Shown piece after piece: positions 1 to 5,733 of a DNA stretch of 7,244 nt. The stretch's first letter is position 1; the number at the start of each line of letters is the position of its first letter. The position numbers were made by a program, and so were the translations under genes. This stretch comes from Alphaproteobacteria bacterium (GTDB lineage: Bacteria > Pseudomonadota > Alphaproteobacteria > UBA6615), in the NCBI GenBank assembly GCA_030831135.1, contig JAURLR010000347.1:1-7244 (forward strand). Direction: 5' to 3'. Under the pieces are notes generated by a model. The model did not search any database, was not told the DNA's origin, and saw only the letters and a program-made list of their open reading frames with translations.

Positions 1-411
1 CAGATTTTTCAGAAGACGGGACAGGCCCCGATCACCGACGAGGTCAACCGCCTCATCCAGCGCCGCCCAGCGACAGCTGCGTTCGTCACGCTCGGGCCAG
101 TCGAGGCGGTGCTCGCAGATCAGCAATGGATAGACAAAGACATGGCTGCGCACCTGATACCCCTTGGGCATCGTCTTGGTGTAGGTGTATTCGCCAATGG
201 ATTGGCTGTGAACCGCGCCGACCACTCCGGCTTCTTCAAGGGCTTCTCGCGCGGCCGCCTCGGCAAAGGGCTCCTTGCCATTGGGCCAGCCCTTGGGCAG
301 CAGCCAGCGCCCACCATGGCGCGAGGTCACAAGCAGCACCTCGACGCCATCACCCAGCGGGACAAATGGCAGCGCAGCAACCTGCTGGACGGTTTTGGTA
401 TTCAAAAACAC
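1..411 (-). CDS. Nudix hydrolase, partial (C-terminus beyond left edge)
   Basis: A 137-codon open frame read on the minus strand runs off the left edge. It contains a perfect Nudix box (G x5 E x7 RE U x EE x G U) at about residues 41-63: G41, E47, R55-E56, E59-E60 and G62. These residues bind the metal and catalyse hydrolysis of a nucleoside diphosphate linked to another moiety. The lead-in QQVAALP at 9-15, VLLVTSR at 25-31 and LPKGWP at 38-43 resemble the alphaproteobacterial branch near diphosphoinositol/diadenosine polyphosphate hydrolases. Those proteins are about 150 residues long, so little of the C-terminus should be missing. The substrate cannot be read from sequence. I placed the start at GTG 411-409 because it lies just before the conserved region. 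No ATG precedes it in frame, the frame stays open further upstream, and no clear Shine-Dalgarno site is seen, so the start is uncertain. It is transcribed divergently from the molybdenum hydroxylase operon. Confidence 0.9.
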   Translation of the reverse strand, partial: MFLNTKTVQQVAALPFVPLGDGVEVLLVTSRHGGRWLLPKGWPNGKEPFAEAAAREALEEAGVVGAVHSQSIGEYTYTKTMPKGYQVRSHVFVYPLLICEHRLDWPERDERSCRWAALDEAVDLVGDRGLSRLLKNL

Positions 412-653
412 AGATAAAGGCGCGTCTTGTTGTTTTGTTGCATTTTTATGACAGCGCACTCTACGCCTGATTCGCGCGTCGGGACGAGGCGGAACCGCCC
501 GCGAACCGAAAATTGGCGAGGAAGTTGGCCTCGCAGGGCTGTTCCTGCACGCGCTCTGCCTGTAACTTCTTTCCACACGCGGGCATCACGAACCTGTCAG
601 ACAGAACAGGGCTCGGGGGTCAGCGACATGGGGAAACGACACCGGACACCGAC
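412..653. promoter_or_regulatory. Divergent intergenic region between Nudix gene and Mo-hydroxylase operon
   Basis: About 240 bp separate the two divergent genes, so promoters for both should lie here. A T-rich stretch lies at 427-447. Two short inverted repeats are visible: GGCGG-AA-CCGCC at 488-499, and GCGAGG-N7-CCTCGC at 516-534. I see no convincing sigma70 -35/-10 pair and no coding frame with family resemblance. Frames that cross the region are extensions or shadows of the neighbouring genes. Confidence 0.45.
516..534. promoter_or_regulatory. Inverted repeat GCGAGG-N7-CCTCGC, candidate operator
   Basis: A perfect 6-bp inverted repeat with a 7-nt spacer lies about 120 bp before the FAD-subunit start in the divergent promoter region. 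Its size and symmetry suit a dimeric regulator, but short GC-rich inverted repeats occur by chance in such DNA. No T-tract follows it, so it is not a terminator. Confidence 0.2.
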
Positions 654-1523
654 ATGACGAATATTCAATACCTTGCGCCGGCCACGCTCGACGAAGCGGT
701 GCGCGCATTTGCGGCCGCCGAAGGCGCGGCCCGAATTCTGGCAGGCGGAACCGACCTGCTGGTCCAGATGCAGTCCGGCTTTGCAAAGCCCGGCATGATC
801 GTCGACGTCAAGAAGATCCCCGAACTCATGGCGATCGAAGAAACCGCCGGGGGCGGGTTCATTGTCGGTGCTGCTGTCTCGGGCGCGACGCTGGAACGGC
901 ACCCGACCTTTGGCAAAATCTGGCCGGGGGCGCTGGAAGCCCTGAACCTGATCGGTTCGACCCAGGTTCAGGGGCGCGCGTCCTTTGGCGGGAACCTGTG
1001 CAACGGCTCACCCGCTGCCGACAGCGTGCCGGGGCTGGTGGCCGCCGGTGCAACCGTCACCATTCAGGGACCCAACGGACGGCGCGAACTGGCCGTCGAG
1101 GACGTCCCCGCAGGACCAGGCAAGACCAATCTGGCGCCCGGCGAGATCGCCGTATCCTTTACGTTCCCGGCCCATCCCGCCCATTCCGGGGATGCCTATC
1201 TGCGGATGATTCCACGTACGGAGATGGACATCGCCGTCGTTGGTTGCGGTGTTTTCCTGACCATGGATGGCGAGACCTGCACCGCGGCACGTGTTGCGCT
1301 GGGCGCGGTCGCACCGACCGTGCGACGGGTCCCGGACGCCGAAGCCGCCCTCATCGGATCGCACCTGGACGACGCAGCATTGGAAACCGCCGCCGCGGCC
1401 TGCCGGGCGGCCTGCAACCCGATTGACGACAAGCGCGGCACGATTGCCTACCGCACCAGCGTAGCGGGCGTGTTGCTGAAACGCACGGTGGCCATCGCCG
1501 CCGAACGCGCCGCACAGGCCTAG
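654..1523 (+). CDS. Molybdenum hydroxylase, FAD-binding medium subunit (CoxM-like)
   Basis: This 289-residue protein is the flavin subunit of a xanthine dehydrogenase / CO dehydrogenase-type hydroxylase. It carries electrons from the 2Fe-2S clusters to an acceptor through FAD. The N-terminus has the usual YLAPATLDEAV opening at 6-16. The first FAD-binding motif, AGGTDL, is at 30-35. The second, SFGGNL followed by CNGSPAAD, is at 110-123. The length matches the family, usually about 270-300 residues. The frame is open back to an ATG at 513, but I chose ATG 654 because family similarity begins exactly there and the extra 47 residues look like translated leader. Its ribosome site is weak (CGGA at 643-646). 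It is first in a medium-small-large operon; the next gene starts 13 bp after its stop. The family is clear, but the substrate is not shown by this subunit. Confidence 0.93.
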   Translation: MTNIQYLAPATLDEAVRAFAAAEGAARILAGGTDLLVQMQSGFAKPGMIVDVKKIPELMAIEETAGGGFIVGAAVSGATLERHPTFGKIWPGALEALNLIGSTQVQGRASFGGNLCNGSPAADSVPGLVAAGATVTIQGPNGRRELAVEDVPAGPGKTNLAPGEIAVSFTFPAHPAHSGDAYLRMIPRTEMDIAVVGCGVFLTMDGETCTAARVALGAVAPTVRRVPDAEAALIGSHLDDAALETAAAACRAACNPIDDKRGTIAYRTSVAGVLLKRTVAIAAERAAQA

Positions 1524-1536
1524 GGAGAAGCGACCC

Positions 1537-2019
1537 ATGACAAAGATTCACGTCACCACCACCATCAACGGCGAACCGGAGGAGTTCCTCTGCGACCCGA
1601 ACGAGACCATGCTGGATGCGCTGCGCAACCGGCTCGGGCTGACCGGCGCCAAAGAAGGCTGCGCGACGGGCGATTGCGGGGCGTGCTCGATCACGCTCGA
1701 CGGCACGCTTGTCTGCGCCTGCCTGATGCTGGCCGCCGAGTCCGACGGCCACGAGATCACCACGATCGAGGGCATGGCCGAGGGCGAGAATTTGCACCCC
1801 TTGCAGACCAAGTTCCTCGAATCCGCCGCACTCCAGTGCGGCATCTGCACACCGGGCTTCCTGATCGCGGCGAAAGCGCTGCTCGATGAAAACCCGGACC
1901 CCACGGAAACCGAGGTCCGGTTCTGGCTTGCTGGCAATCTTTGCCGGTGCACAGGTTATGACAAGATTATCCGCGCGGTGATGGACACGGCAGCGGAAAT
2001 GCGGGAGGCAGCCCAATGA
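1537..2019 (+). CDS. Molybdenum hydroxylase, 2Fe-2S small subunit (CoxS-like)
   Basis: This 160-residue iron-sulfur subunit relays electrons from the molybdenum site to FAD. The N-terminal plant-ferredoxin-type cluster is bound by C42, C47, C50 and C62. The C-terminal helical domain holds the second cluster through C101, C104, C136 and C138, with the typical QCGICTPG (100-107) and LCRCTGY (135-141) motifs. Q100 just before C101 is conserved in the family near the molybdopterin cofactor. All eight cysteines are present, so the subunit looks functional. Length is normal (about 150-170). A good ribosome site, AGGGAG at 1522-1527, overlaps the stop of the preceding gene and lies nine bases before the ATG. 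The 3' end overlaps the large-subunit start by 4 nt (ATGA), which implies translational coupling and fixed subunit stoichiometry. Confidence 0.96.
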   Translation: MTKIHVTTTINGEPEEFLCDPNETMLDALRNRLGLTGAKEGCATGDCGACSITLDGTLVCACLMLAAESDGHEITTIEGMAEGENLHPLQTKFLESAALQCGICTPGFLIAAKALLDENPDPTETEVRFWLAGNLCRCTGYDKIIRAVMDTAAEMREAAQ

Positions 2020-4268
2020 ACGAGATCTCCAACAAGTGGATCGGTGAACGCACCATTCGCCCCGACGGGATTGACAAGGTCACCGGCCGTGCGGCCTTCG
2101 CAGCCGACACCAGCATGCCCGGCATGATCTGGGGCAAGGTGTTGCGCAGCCCCCATGCCCATGCGGTCATCAAGTCCATCGACACTTCGAAGGCCGAGGC
2201 CCTGCCCGGCGTGAAGGCGGTGGTCACGGCAGCTGATATCGTCGACTTCCCCGTCGACACGCCCGTTCCGCTCGGCATTCAGGACATGCGCTGGATGTGC
2301 CGCAATGTGCTGGCCCGTGAAAAGGCACTCTGGCACGGCCACGCCATTGCAGGGGTTGCCGCCACCAGCGAGGCCATCGCCGAAGAAGCCTGCGCGCTGA
2401 TCGAGGTCGAATATGAGGTCCTGCCCCATGCGATCGAGATTGATGACGCACTGGCCAAGGATGCGCCGATCCTGCACGACTTCATCACCTTTGACGGCAA
2501 GCCTTCGAACATCGCGGGCACGCTCGAACACACCAAGGGCGATGTGGAGGCCGGGTTTGCCGAAGCCGATCTCGTTATCGAACGGGACTTCACCACGCGT
2601 CCCGTCCATCAGGGCTATATCGAACCCCATGCCTGTCTCGTCAGCACGGCGGCCGACGGCAAGATGACCATCTGGTCGTCGAGCCAGGGCCAGTTCATGG
2701 TCCGCGCCATGACCGCGCTGCTCACGGGTATCCCCCAGAGCAACATCCGCGCGATCCCCGCCGAAATCGGCGGCGGCTTCGGCGGCAAGACCATCATCTA
2801 TCTCGAACCGATGGCCGCGATCCTGTCGAAGAAGTCCGGGCGTCCGGTGAAGATGGTGATGACCCGTGAAGAGGTGATGCGCGCCTCGGGTCCGACCTCG
2901 GGCTCCAAGAGCACCGTGAAGATCGGCGTCCGCAAAGACGGCAAAATCACAGCAGCCGAAGGCATCTACTGGCTGCAGGCCGGCGGGCTGCCGGGTTCAC
3001 CGATCCGCGGCGCGGTCGGTTGTGCGCTGGCCCCTTATGACATCCCCAACGGTCGCACGCTGGGTTACGACGTGGTCAGCAACCGTTCCAAGGTGGCCGC
3101 CTATCGTGCGCCGGGCGCGCCGATTGGTGCGTTCGGGGTGGAATGTGTGCTTGACGAAATCGCCGACAAGCTGGGTATGGATCCGCTCGATCTGCGCCTG
3201 AAAAACGCGGCCAAGGAAGGCACCAAGGCGGTCCACGGTCCGACCTTCCCGCTGATGGGCTATGTGGAATCCCTGGAAGCCGCCAAGGCCCATGCCCATT
3301 ACAATGCCCCGCTCGGCCCCAATCAGGGACGCGGCGTGGCCAGCGGTTTCTGGTTCAATGCCGGTGGGGAATCCTCGGCCCAGGTCAACATCACCGAAGA
3401 CGGCAATGTGGTGGTTACCACCGGCCACCCGGATATCGGCGGCTCACGCGCGGGCATCGCCAATATCTGTGCCGAGTTGCTGGGAATCGACTACCGGCGG
3501 ATTTCGGTGCTGATCGGTGACACGGCCACCATCGGATTCTCGAACCTGACCGGCGGCAGCCGGGTGCTGTTTGCCTCCTCCATCGTGGTCACCGAGTCCA
3601 CCAAAAAGATCATCGCGACCCTGTGCGAACTGGCCGCGAAGATCTGGGATATCGACCCGGAGGCAGTCATCTGGGAAGACGGTGAAGCTCGGCCGGCCGG
3701 GGCGAACGCCGGGCAATTCCCGCCACTGACACTCGAAGAGCTTGCCGCCCGCGCGAATGAGAGCGGCGGCCCGATCGGTGCGGGCACCCAGCTCAACACG
3801 ACAGGCGCAGAAGGCGGCTTCGGCACCCATATCTGCGATGTCGAGATCGACCCCGAACTCGGGATCGCGCGGGTGATCCGCTACACGGTGTTGCAGGATG
3901 TGGGCCGGGCGGTCCACCCCAGCTATGTCGAGGGCCAGATGCAGGGCGGTGCCGCCCAGGCCATCGGCTGGGCGCTCAATGAGGAATACCTCTACGACAA
4001 GAACGGCAAGGTCGATAATCCGGGCTTCCTGGATTACCGGATGCCGGTCGCGTCAGACCTGCCGATGCTCGACACCCATATCATCGAGATCCCGAACCCC
4101 AAGCACCCGCAAGGTGTGCGCGGGGTGGGCGAAGTCCCGCTCGTGCCTGGCCCGGCCGCCGTGCGCAACGCGATCCACAACGCGCTGGGCATCTATTTCG
4201 ACGACCTGCCCATCTCCCCGCCCCGCATCCTTGCGGCGCTGGAAGGCCAGAAGGCCGCAGCGGAGTAG
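2016..4268 (+). CDS. Molybdenum hydroxylase, molybdopterin-binding large subunit (XDH family, AYRAPG loop)
   Basis: This 750-residue catalytic subunit carries the molybdopterin-cytosine-dinucleotide cofactor. The N-terminal a/b hammerhead domain (about 15-130) includes KVTGRAAFAAD and RSPHAHA. Cofactor-contact motifs follow: QGQF at 224-227, EIGGGFGGK at 250-258, DIGGSR at 473-478, and a second TGGSR shortly after. Near the C-terminus GVGE supplies the presumed catalytic base Glu706, followed by the family signature around AIHNALG and LPISPPRIL. The active-site loop reads AYRAPGAP at 362-369. Form I CO dehydrogenase has AYRCSFR, with the cysteine that binds copper, and form II has AYRGAGR, so this is neither; aerobic CO oxidation is unlikely. 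Related enzymes hydroxylate N-heterocycles, aldehydes or aromatic-CoA compounds, so the substrate is left open. GGGAGG at 2003-2008, seven bases upstream, supports the ATG. It is the last gene of the operon, followed by a terminator. Confidence 0.95.
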   Translation: MNEISNKWIGERTIRPDGIDKVTGRAAFAADTSMPGMIWGKVLRSPHAHAVIKSIDTSKAEALPGVKAVVTAADIVDFPVDTPVPLGIQDMRWMCRNVLAREKALWHGHAIAGVAATSEAIAEEACALIEVEYEVLPHAIEIDDALAKDAPILHDFITFDGKPSNIAGTLEHTKGDVEAGFAEADLVIERDFTTRPVHQGYIEPHACLVSTAADGKMTIWSSSQGQFMVRAMTALLTGIPQSNIRAIPAEIGGGFGGKTIIYLEPMAAILSKKSGRPVKMVMTREEVMRASGPTSGSKSTVKIGVRKDGKITAAEGIYWLQAGGLPGSPIRGAVGCALAPYDIPNGRTLGYDVVSNRSKVAAYRAPGAPIGAFGVECVLDEIADKLGMDPLDLRLKNAAKEGTKAVHGPTFPLMGYVESLEAAKAHAHYNAPLGPNQGRGVASGFWFNAGGESSAQVNITEDGNVVVTTGHPDIGGSRAGIANICAELLGIDYRRISVLIGDTATIGFSNLTGGSRVLFASSIVVTESTKKIIATLCELAAKIWDIDPEAVIWEDGEARPAGANAGQFPPLTLEELAARANESGGPIGAGTQLNTTGAEGGFGTHICDVEIDPELGIARVIRYTVLQDVGRAVHPSYVEGQMQGGAAQAIGWALNEEYLYDKNGKVDNPGFLDYRMPVASDLPMLDTHIIEIPNPKHPQGVRGVGEVPLVPGPAAVRNAIHNALGIYFDDLPISPPRILAALEGQKAAAE

Positions 4269-4276
4269 CGGAGTAG
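4261..4276. repeat. Tandem duplication of CGGAGTAG at the large-subunit stop
   Basis: Two perfect 8-bp copies sit side by side (4261-4268 and 4269-4276). The first contains the TAG stop codon of the large subunit. It looks like a slippage duplication at the 3' end and has no evident coding effect. Confidence 0.6.
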
Positions 4277-4299
4277 CGACGCTCCACGGAAAAGCGACA

Positions 4300-4346
4300 A
4301 ACAAAACGGCCCCGGGGAGAAATCTCCGGGGCCGCTTTTGTTTCGG
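4300..4346. terminator. Bidirectional rho-independent terminator between large subunit (+) and HEPN gene (-)
   Basis: A strong hairpin pairs CGGCCCCGG (4307-4315) with CCGGGGCCG (4326-4334) across a 10-nt loop. On the plus strand it is followed by CTTTTGTTT. On the minus strand the preceding AACAAAA becomes a T-rich tract. It can therefore end the plus-strand hydroxylase operon, about 40 bp after its stop, and the minus-strand HEPN gene, about 40 bp after its stop. It closely resembles the terminator at 5676-5718. Confidence 0.88.
4300..4346 (+). repeat. Direct repeat copy 1 (terminator-containing) flanking the HEPN cassette
   Basis: By eye, 4300-4315 matches 5676-5691 at 15 of 16 bases and 4323-4346 matches 5695-5718 at 22 of 24. 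The copies differ by 4 bp of length in the loop. Both have the same orientation and enclose about 1.33 kb holding the two lower-GC genes. This copy abuts the hydroxylase side. Confidence 0.6.
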
Positions 4347-4371
4347 ATCGCAAATGCAAATTCCCGGTACG

Positions 4372-4959
4372 CTATACCGTAACTTGAGAGTTCCAATCTC
4401 GAATAAAGGTCCCTAACCGCGCAACATCACGCTGATTTAATGCCCCACTGTGCATGATAACATTTCGACACCTATCAATAATTTCAAACACACTTGCCGC
4501 CCACTCAATATCGTGAATAAGAGGAGCGAAGTGTGGTTGATGGTTATTCCGAATAATATTCAACAGGTGAGGAAGCATCGTGTAGTGAATTGGGTCTTGC
4601 CCTCTTTGAGTATGCCATCGAACTTTTTCTTCGCTATCTCGCCGACTCTCCGCTGCGTCGCGAACATTCTTCGAGACACAATGAGTCCACCAATCTTCTC
4701 CCACTTCGTCGAGAAGGGTTCTCGAAATTAGCTCTCGAACCGAGTTCTCAAAGGCAGCAAACGCAACATAAACTGCCGCCATGGTATTTGCGCTTTGCAC
4801 ATGCTGCTCATCCAGCTCGTCGACAGAGAGCAAAGACCAATAGTTTTCATATTCGCTTTGATTGTCTTGTTTGGCCCTCCGGTCTGCACCATCAAGAGCC
4901 TCTTCGGTTAGTTGCCCGCGATATACGAATGTATAGAGATCATTCAAATTCTCGGTCAT
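4372..4959 (-). CDS. HEPN-domain protein with RNxxxH motif (Swt1-type HEPN-like), putative ribonuclease effector
   Basis: This 195-residue, probably soluble protein has no signal peptide or membrane segment. The C-terminal half looks like a HEPN helical bundle. A first helix around 60-83 carries FENSVREL, with E71-N72 and R75-E76. DWW is at 89-91. The diagnostic R165-N166-x3-H170 motif lies in a helix followed by SGAL and a closing helix ending in DW. RNxxxH is the catalytic signature of HEPN endoribonucleases in toxins, anticodon nucleases and CRISPR effectors; the match to the Swt1-type branch is from memory. The first 55 residues are polar, charged and not recognised. It is the second gene of a minus-strand pair: its ATG overlaps the TGA of the DUF5343 gene (ATGA), with an AAGAGAG ribosome site upstream. 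GC and codon use (AGA, TTA, ATA) differ from the flanks. It could instead be a non-catalytic HEPN that binds RNA or a partner. RNA cleavage is inferred. Confidence 0.75.
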   Translation of the reverse strand: MTENLNDLYTFVYRGQLTEEALDGADRRAKQDNQSEYENYWSLLSVDELDEQHVQSANTMAAVYVAFAAFENSVRELISRTLLDEVGEDWWTHCVSKNVRDAAESRRDSEEKVRWHTQRGQDPIHYTMLPHLLNIIRNNHQPHFAPLIHDIEWAASVFEIIDRCRNVIMHSGALNQRDVARLGTFIRDWNSQVTV

Positions 4960-5570
4960 TTTAGATGCTCTCTTAAGGCTCGAAATAGAACGTCATACAC
5001 TTTCGGATCACGCGACGCCGGTAGTATCAATTGGATGTTGTAGTGAAGCCCCCCAAATGAGATTTGCCCCTCTTCGGTAGAAGATTCCTCATTTTCTACT
5101 TCGTCCTTTTTATCGGTTTCCCCAAGGTTTCGAACTGCGGCTCTGGTATCGAAATCCGCGAGTTTGCAAAGTTCAGAGAAGGTTAGAGCTATCTTATCAA
5201 CCACGGAATCTGAGTATTGACCTTGGGACAGTGTCTTAATCTTCCCGATTAGATCGGGCCGTTGAAGCTTGTGGGCCTCCCGATTAACTTGGAATAAGTC
5301 TGCATATGCTTCACGGATACCCTCAGCTAAAACGATGGCGGACTGCGTTTGATCAAGGAAGGCAAAGTACCGTTCAGTCGGCCGTCCATCGTCTGCAAGA
5401 AACCCGAGGGATTTTAGCACTGAGATCACTAGACGATCTGATGTCGACTTAAACTCAAGGGATTCTAGAAATCTCTGTGTGAAACGCTCTGGGGCTTGAG
5501 CGCCAGATATCGCTTCAAAAACAGCCGGGAGATTTTTTGCACTTGTTAGATAAGACTTCGGGAGAGCCAT
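4956..5570 (-). CDS. DUF5343-family protein, partner of the HEPN protein
   Basis: This 204-residue protein is recognised from memory as DUF5343. Its opening MALPKSYLTSAKNL, then APERFTQRFLESLEF, DRLVISVLKSLGFL, PTERYFAFLDQ and LAEGIREAYADLF, are hallmarks of that domain (about residues 1-95). Alternating helices ending in a short hairpin-like DDGRPTERY suggest a winged-helix fold, hence nucleic-acid or protein binding; this is inference. A strongly acidic linker (about 150-168) leads to a C-terminal module, LHYNIQLILPASRDPKVYDVLFRAL, seen in relatives. I chose ATG 5570-5568 over GTG 5579-5577 because the family N-terminus starts at MALP. No strong ribosome site precedes either. It is first in a two-gene unit with the HEPN gene, coupled by ATGA. 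The function is unknown; candidate roles are sensor, antitoxin or autoregulator of the HEPN effector. Composition is lower-GC than the neighbours, consistent with acquisition by transfer. Confidence 0.75.
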   Translation of the reverse strand: MALPKSYLTSAKNLPAVFEAISGAQAPERFTQRFLESLEFKSTSDRLVISVLKSLGFLADDGRPTERYFAFLDQTQSAIVLAEGIREAYADLFQVNREAHKLQRPDLIGKIKTLSQGQYSDSVVDKIALTFSELCKLADFDTRAAVRNLGETDKKDEVENEESSTEEGQISFGGLHYNIQLILPASRDPKVYDVLFRALREHLK

Positions 5571-5675
5571 TTGAGCCACGCATTGTTGTTCGTGTTACGT
5601 TCTCGTAATACTCTCCTGAGTCGTACTATTCGGTGAATTTACCCGCGATAGAAAGTCGGGGATAACCCGAAAAAC
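5571..5675 (-). promoter_or_regulatory. Likely promoter region of the DUF5343-HEPN pair
   Basis: This AT-richer stretch lies between the pnp terminator and the first gene of the pair. Because that terminator should stop pnp readthrough, the pair needs its own promoter here, transcribed leftward. I cannot pick a confident -35/-10 pair. A TTACG-N4-CGTAA palindrome, a weaker ACTC-N4-GAGT element (5610-5621) and a TCGGG-N5-CCCGA hairpin (5656-5670) are present. Confidence 0.45.
5595..5608. promoter_or_regulatory. Palindrome TTACG-N4-CGTAA, candidate operator of the pair
   Basis: A perfect 5-bp inverted repeat with a 4-nt spacer lies 25 bp upstream of the DUF5343 start, in the position expected for an operator or leader element. 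A second, shorter element, ACTC-N4-GAGT, follows at 5610-5621. If the DUF5343 protein is a winged-helix autoregulator, this is the most likely binding site. The site is small and could be chance. Confidence 0.3.
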
Positions 5676-5718
5676 AAAAAAACGGCCCCGGATTTCTCCG
5701 GGGCCGCTTTCGTTTCAG
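5676..5718. terminator. Bidirectional rho-independent terminator of pnp
   Basis: A perfect 10-bp stem, CGGCCCCGGA (5683-5692) with TCCGGGGCCG (5697-5706), closes a 4-nt TTTC loop. Read on the minus strand it lies 27 bp after the pnp stop and is followed by TTTTTTT, G and TTTT (complement of the A-run 5671-5682), a textbook terminator for pnp. On the plus strand CTTTCGTTT follows. It is a near copy of the terminator at 4300-4346. Confidence 0.92.
5676..5718 (+). repeat. Direct repeat copy 2 (terminator-containing) flanking the HEPN cassette
   Basis: This is the partner of the copy at 4300-4346, in the same orientation, with a 4-bp shorter loop and three substitutions in the 40 bases I aligned. 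It abuts the pnp side. Copies this alike on both edges of a foreign-looking cassette suggest duplication at insertion or recombination between terminators. Independent use of a genome-wide terminator consensus is the alternative. Confidence 0.6.
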
Positions 5719-5733
5719 CGATATGTGCCGAGA

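Noticed and set aside
109..470. Plus-strand open frames at the left edge
   Set aside because: They are opposite a minus-strand frame containing a complete, exact Nudix box, which is far stronger evidence.
513..653. N-terminal extension of the FAD subunit from ATG 513
   Set aside because: The 47 extra residues do not match the family, whose conserved opening begins exactly at ATG 654. The stretch also carries inverted-repeat features typical of untranslated DNA.
1351..2630. Minus-strand open frames (221 and 224 codons) opposite the 2Fe-2S and large subunits
   Set aside because: They are antisense shadows of well-supported subunit genes, with compositionally odd products and no recognisable motifs.
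2016..4268. Annotation as CoxL, aerobic CO dehydrogenase
   Set aside because: The active-site loop AYRAPG lacks the cysteine of form I and does not match form II, so the CO-specific name is not supported.
4450..4964. Plus-strand open frames (93 and 124 codons) over the HEPN gene
   Set aside because: They lie antisense to the HEPN gene, which has a recognisable domain, a coupled start and a terminator. Their products show no domain-like pattern.
5571..5579. GTG start at 5579 for the DUF5343 gene
   Set aside because: It adds three residues before MALP, the usual family N-terminus, and has no better ribosome site.
4300..5718. Interpretation of the flanking repeats as ends of an insertion sequence or integron cassette
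   Set aside because: No transposase or integrase is present, the repeats are direct instead of inverted, and each copy is fully explained as a terminator. No attC-like structure is evident.
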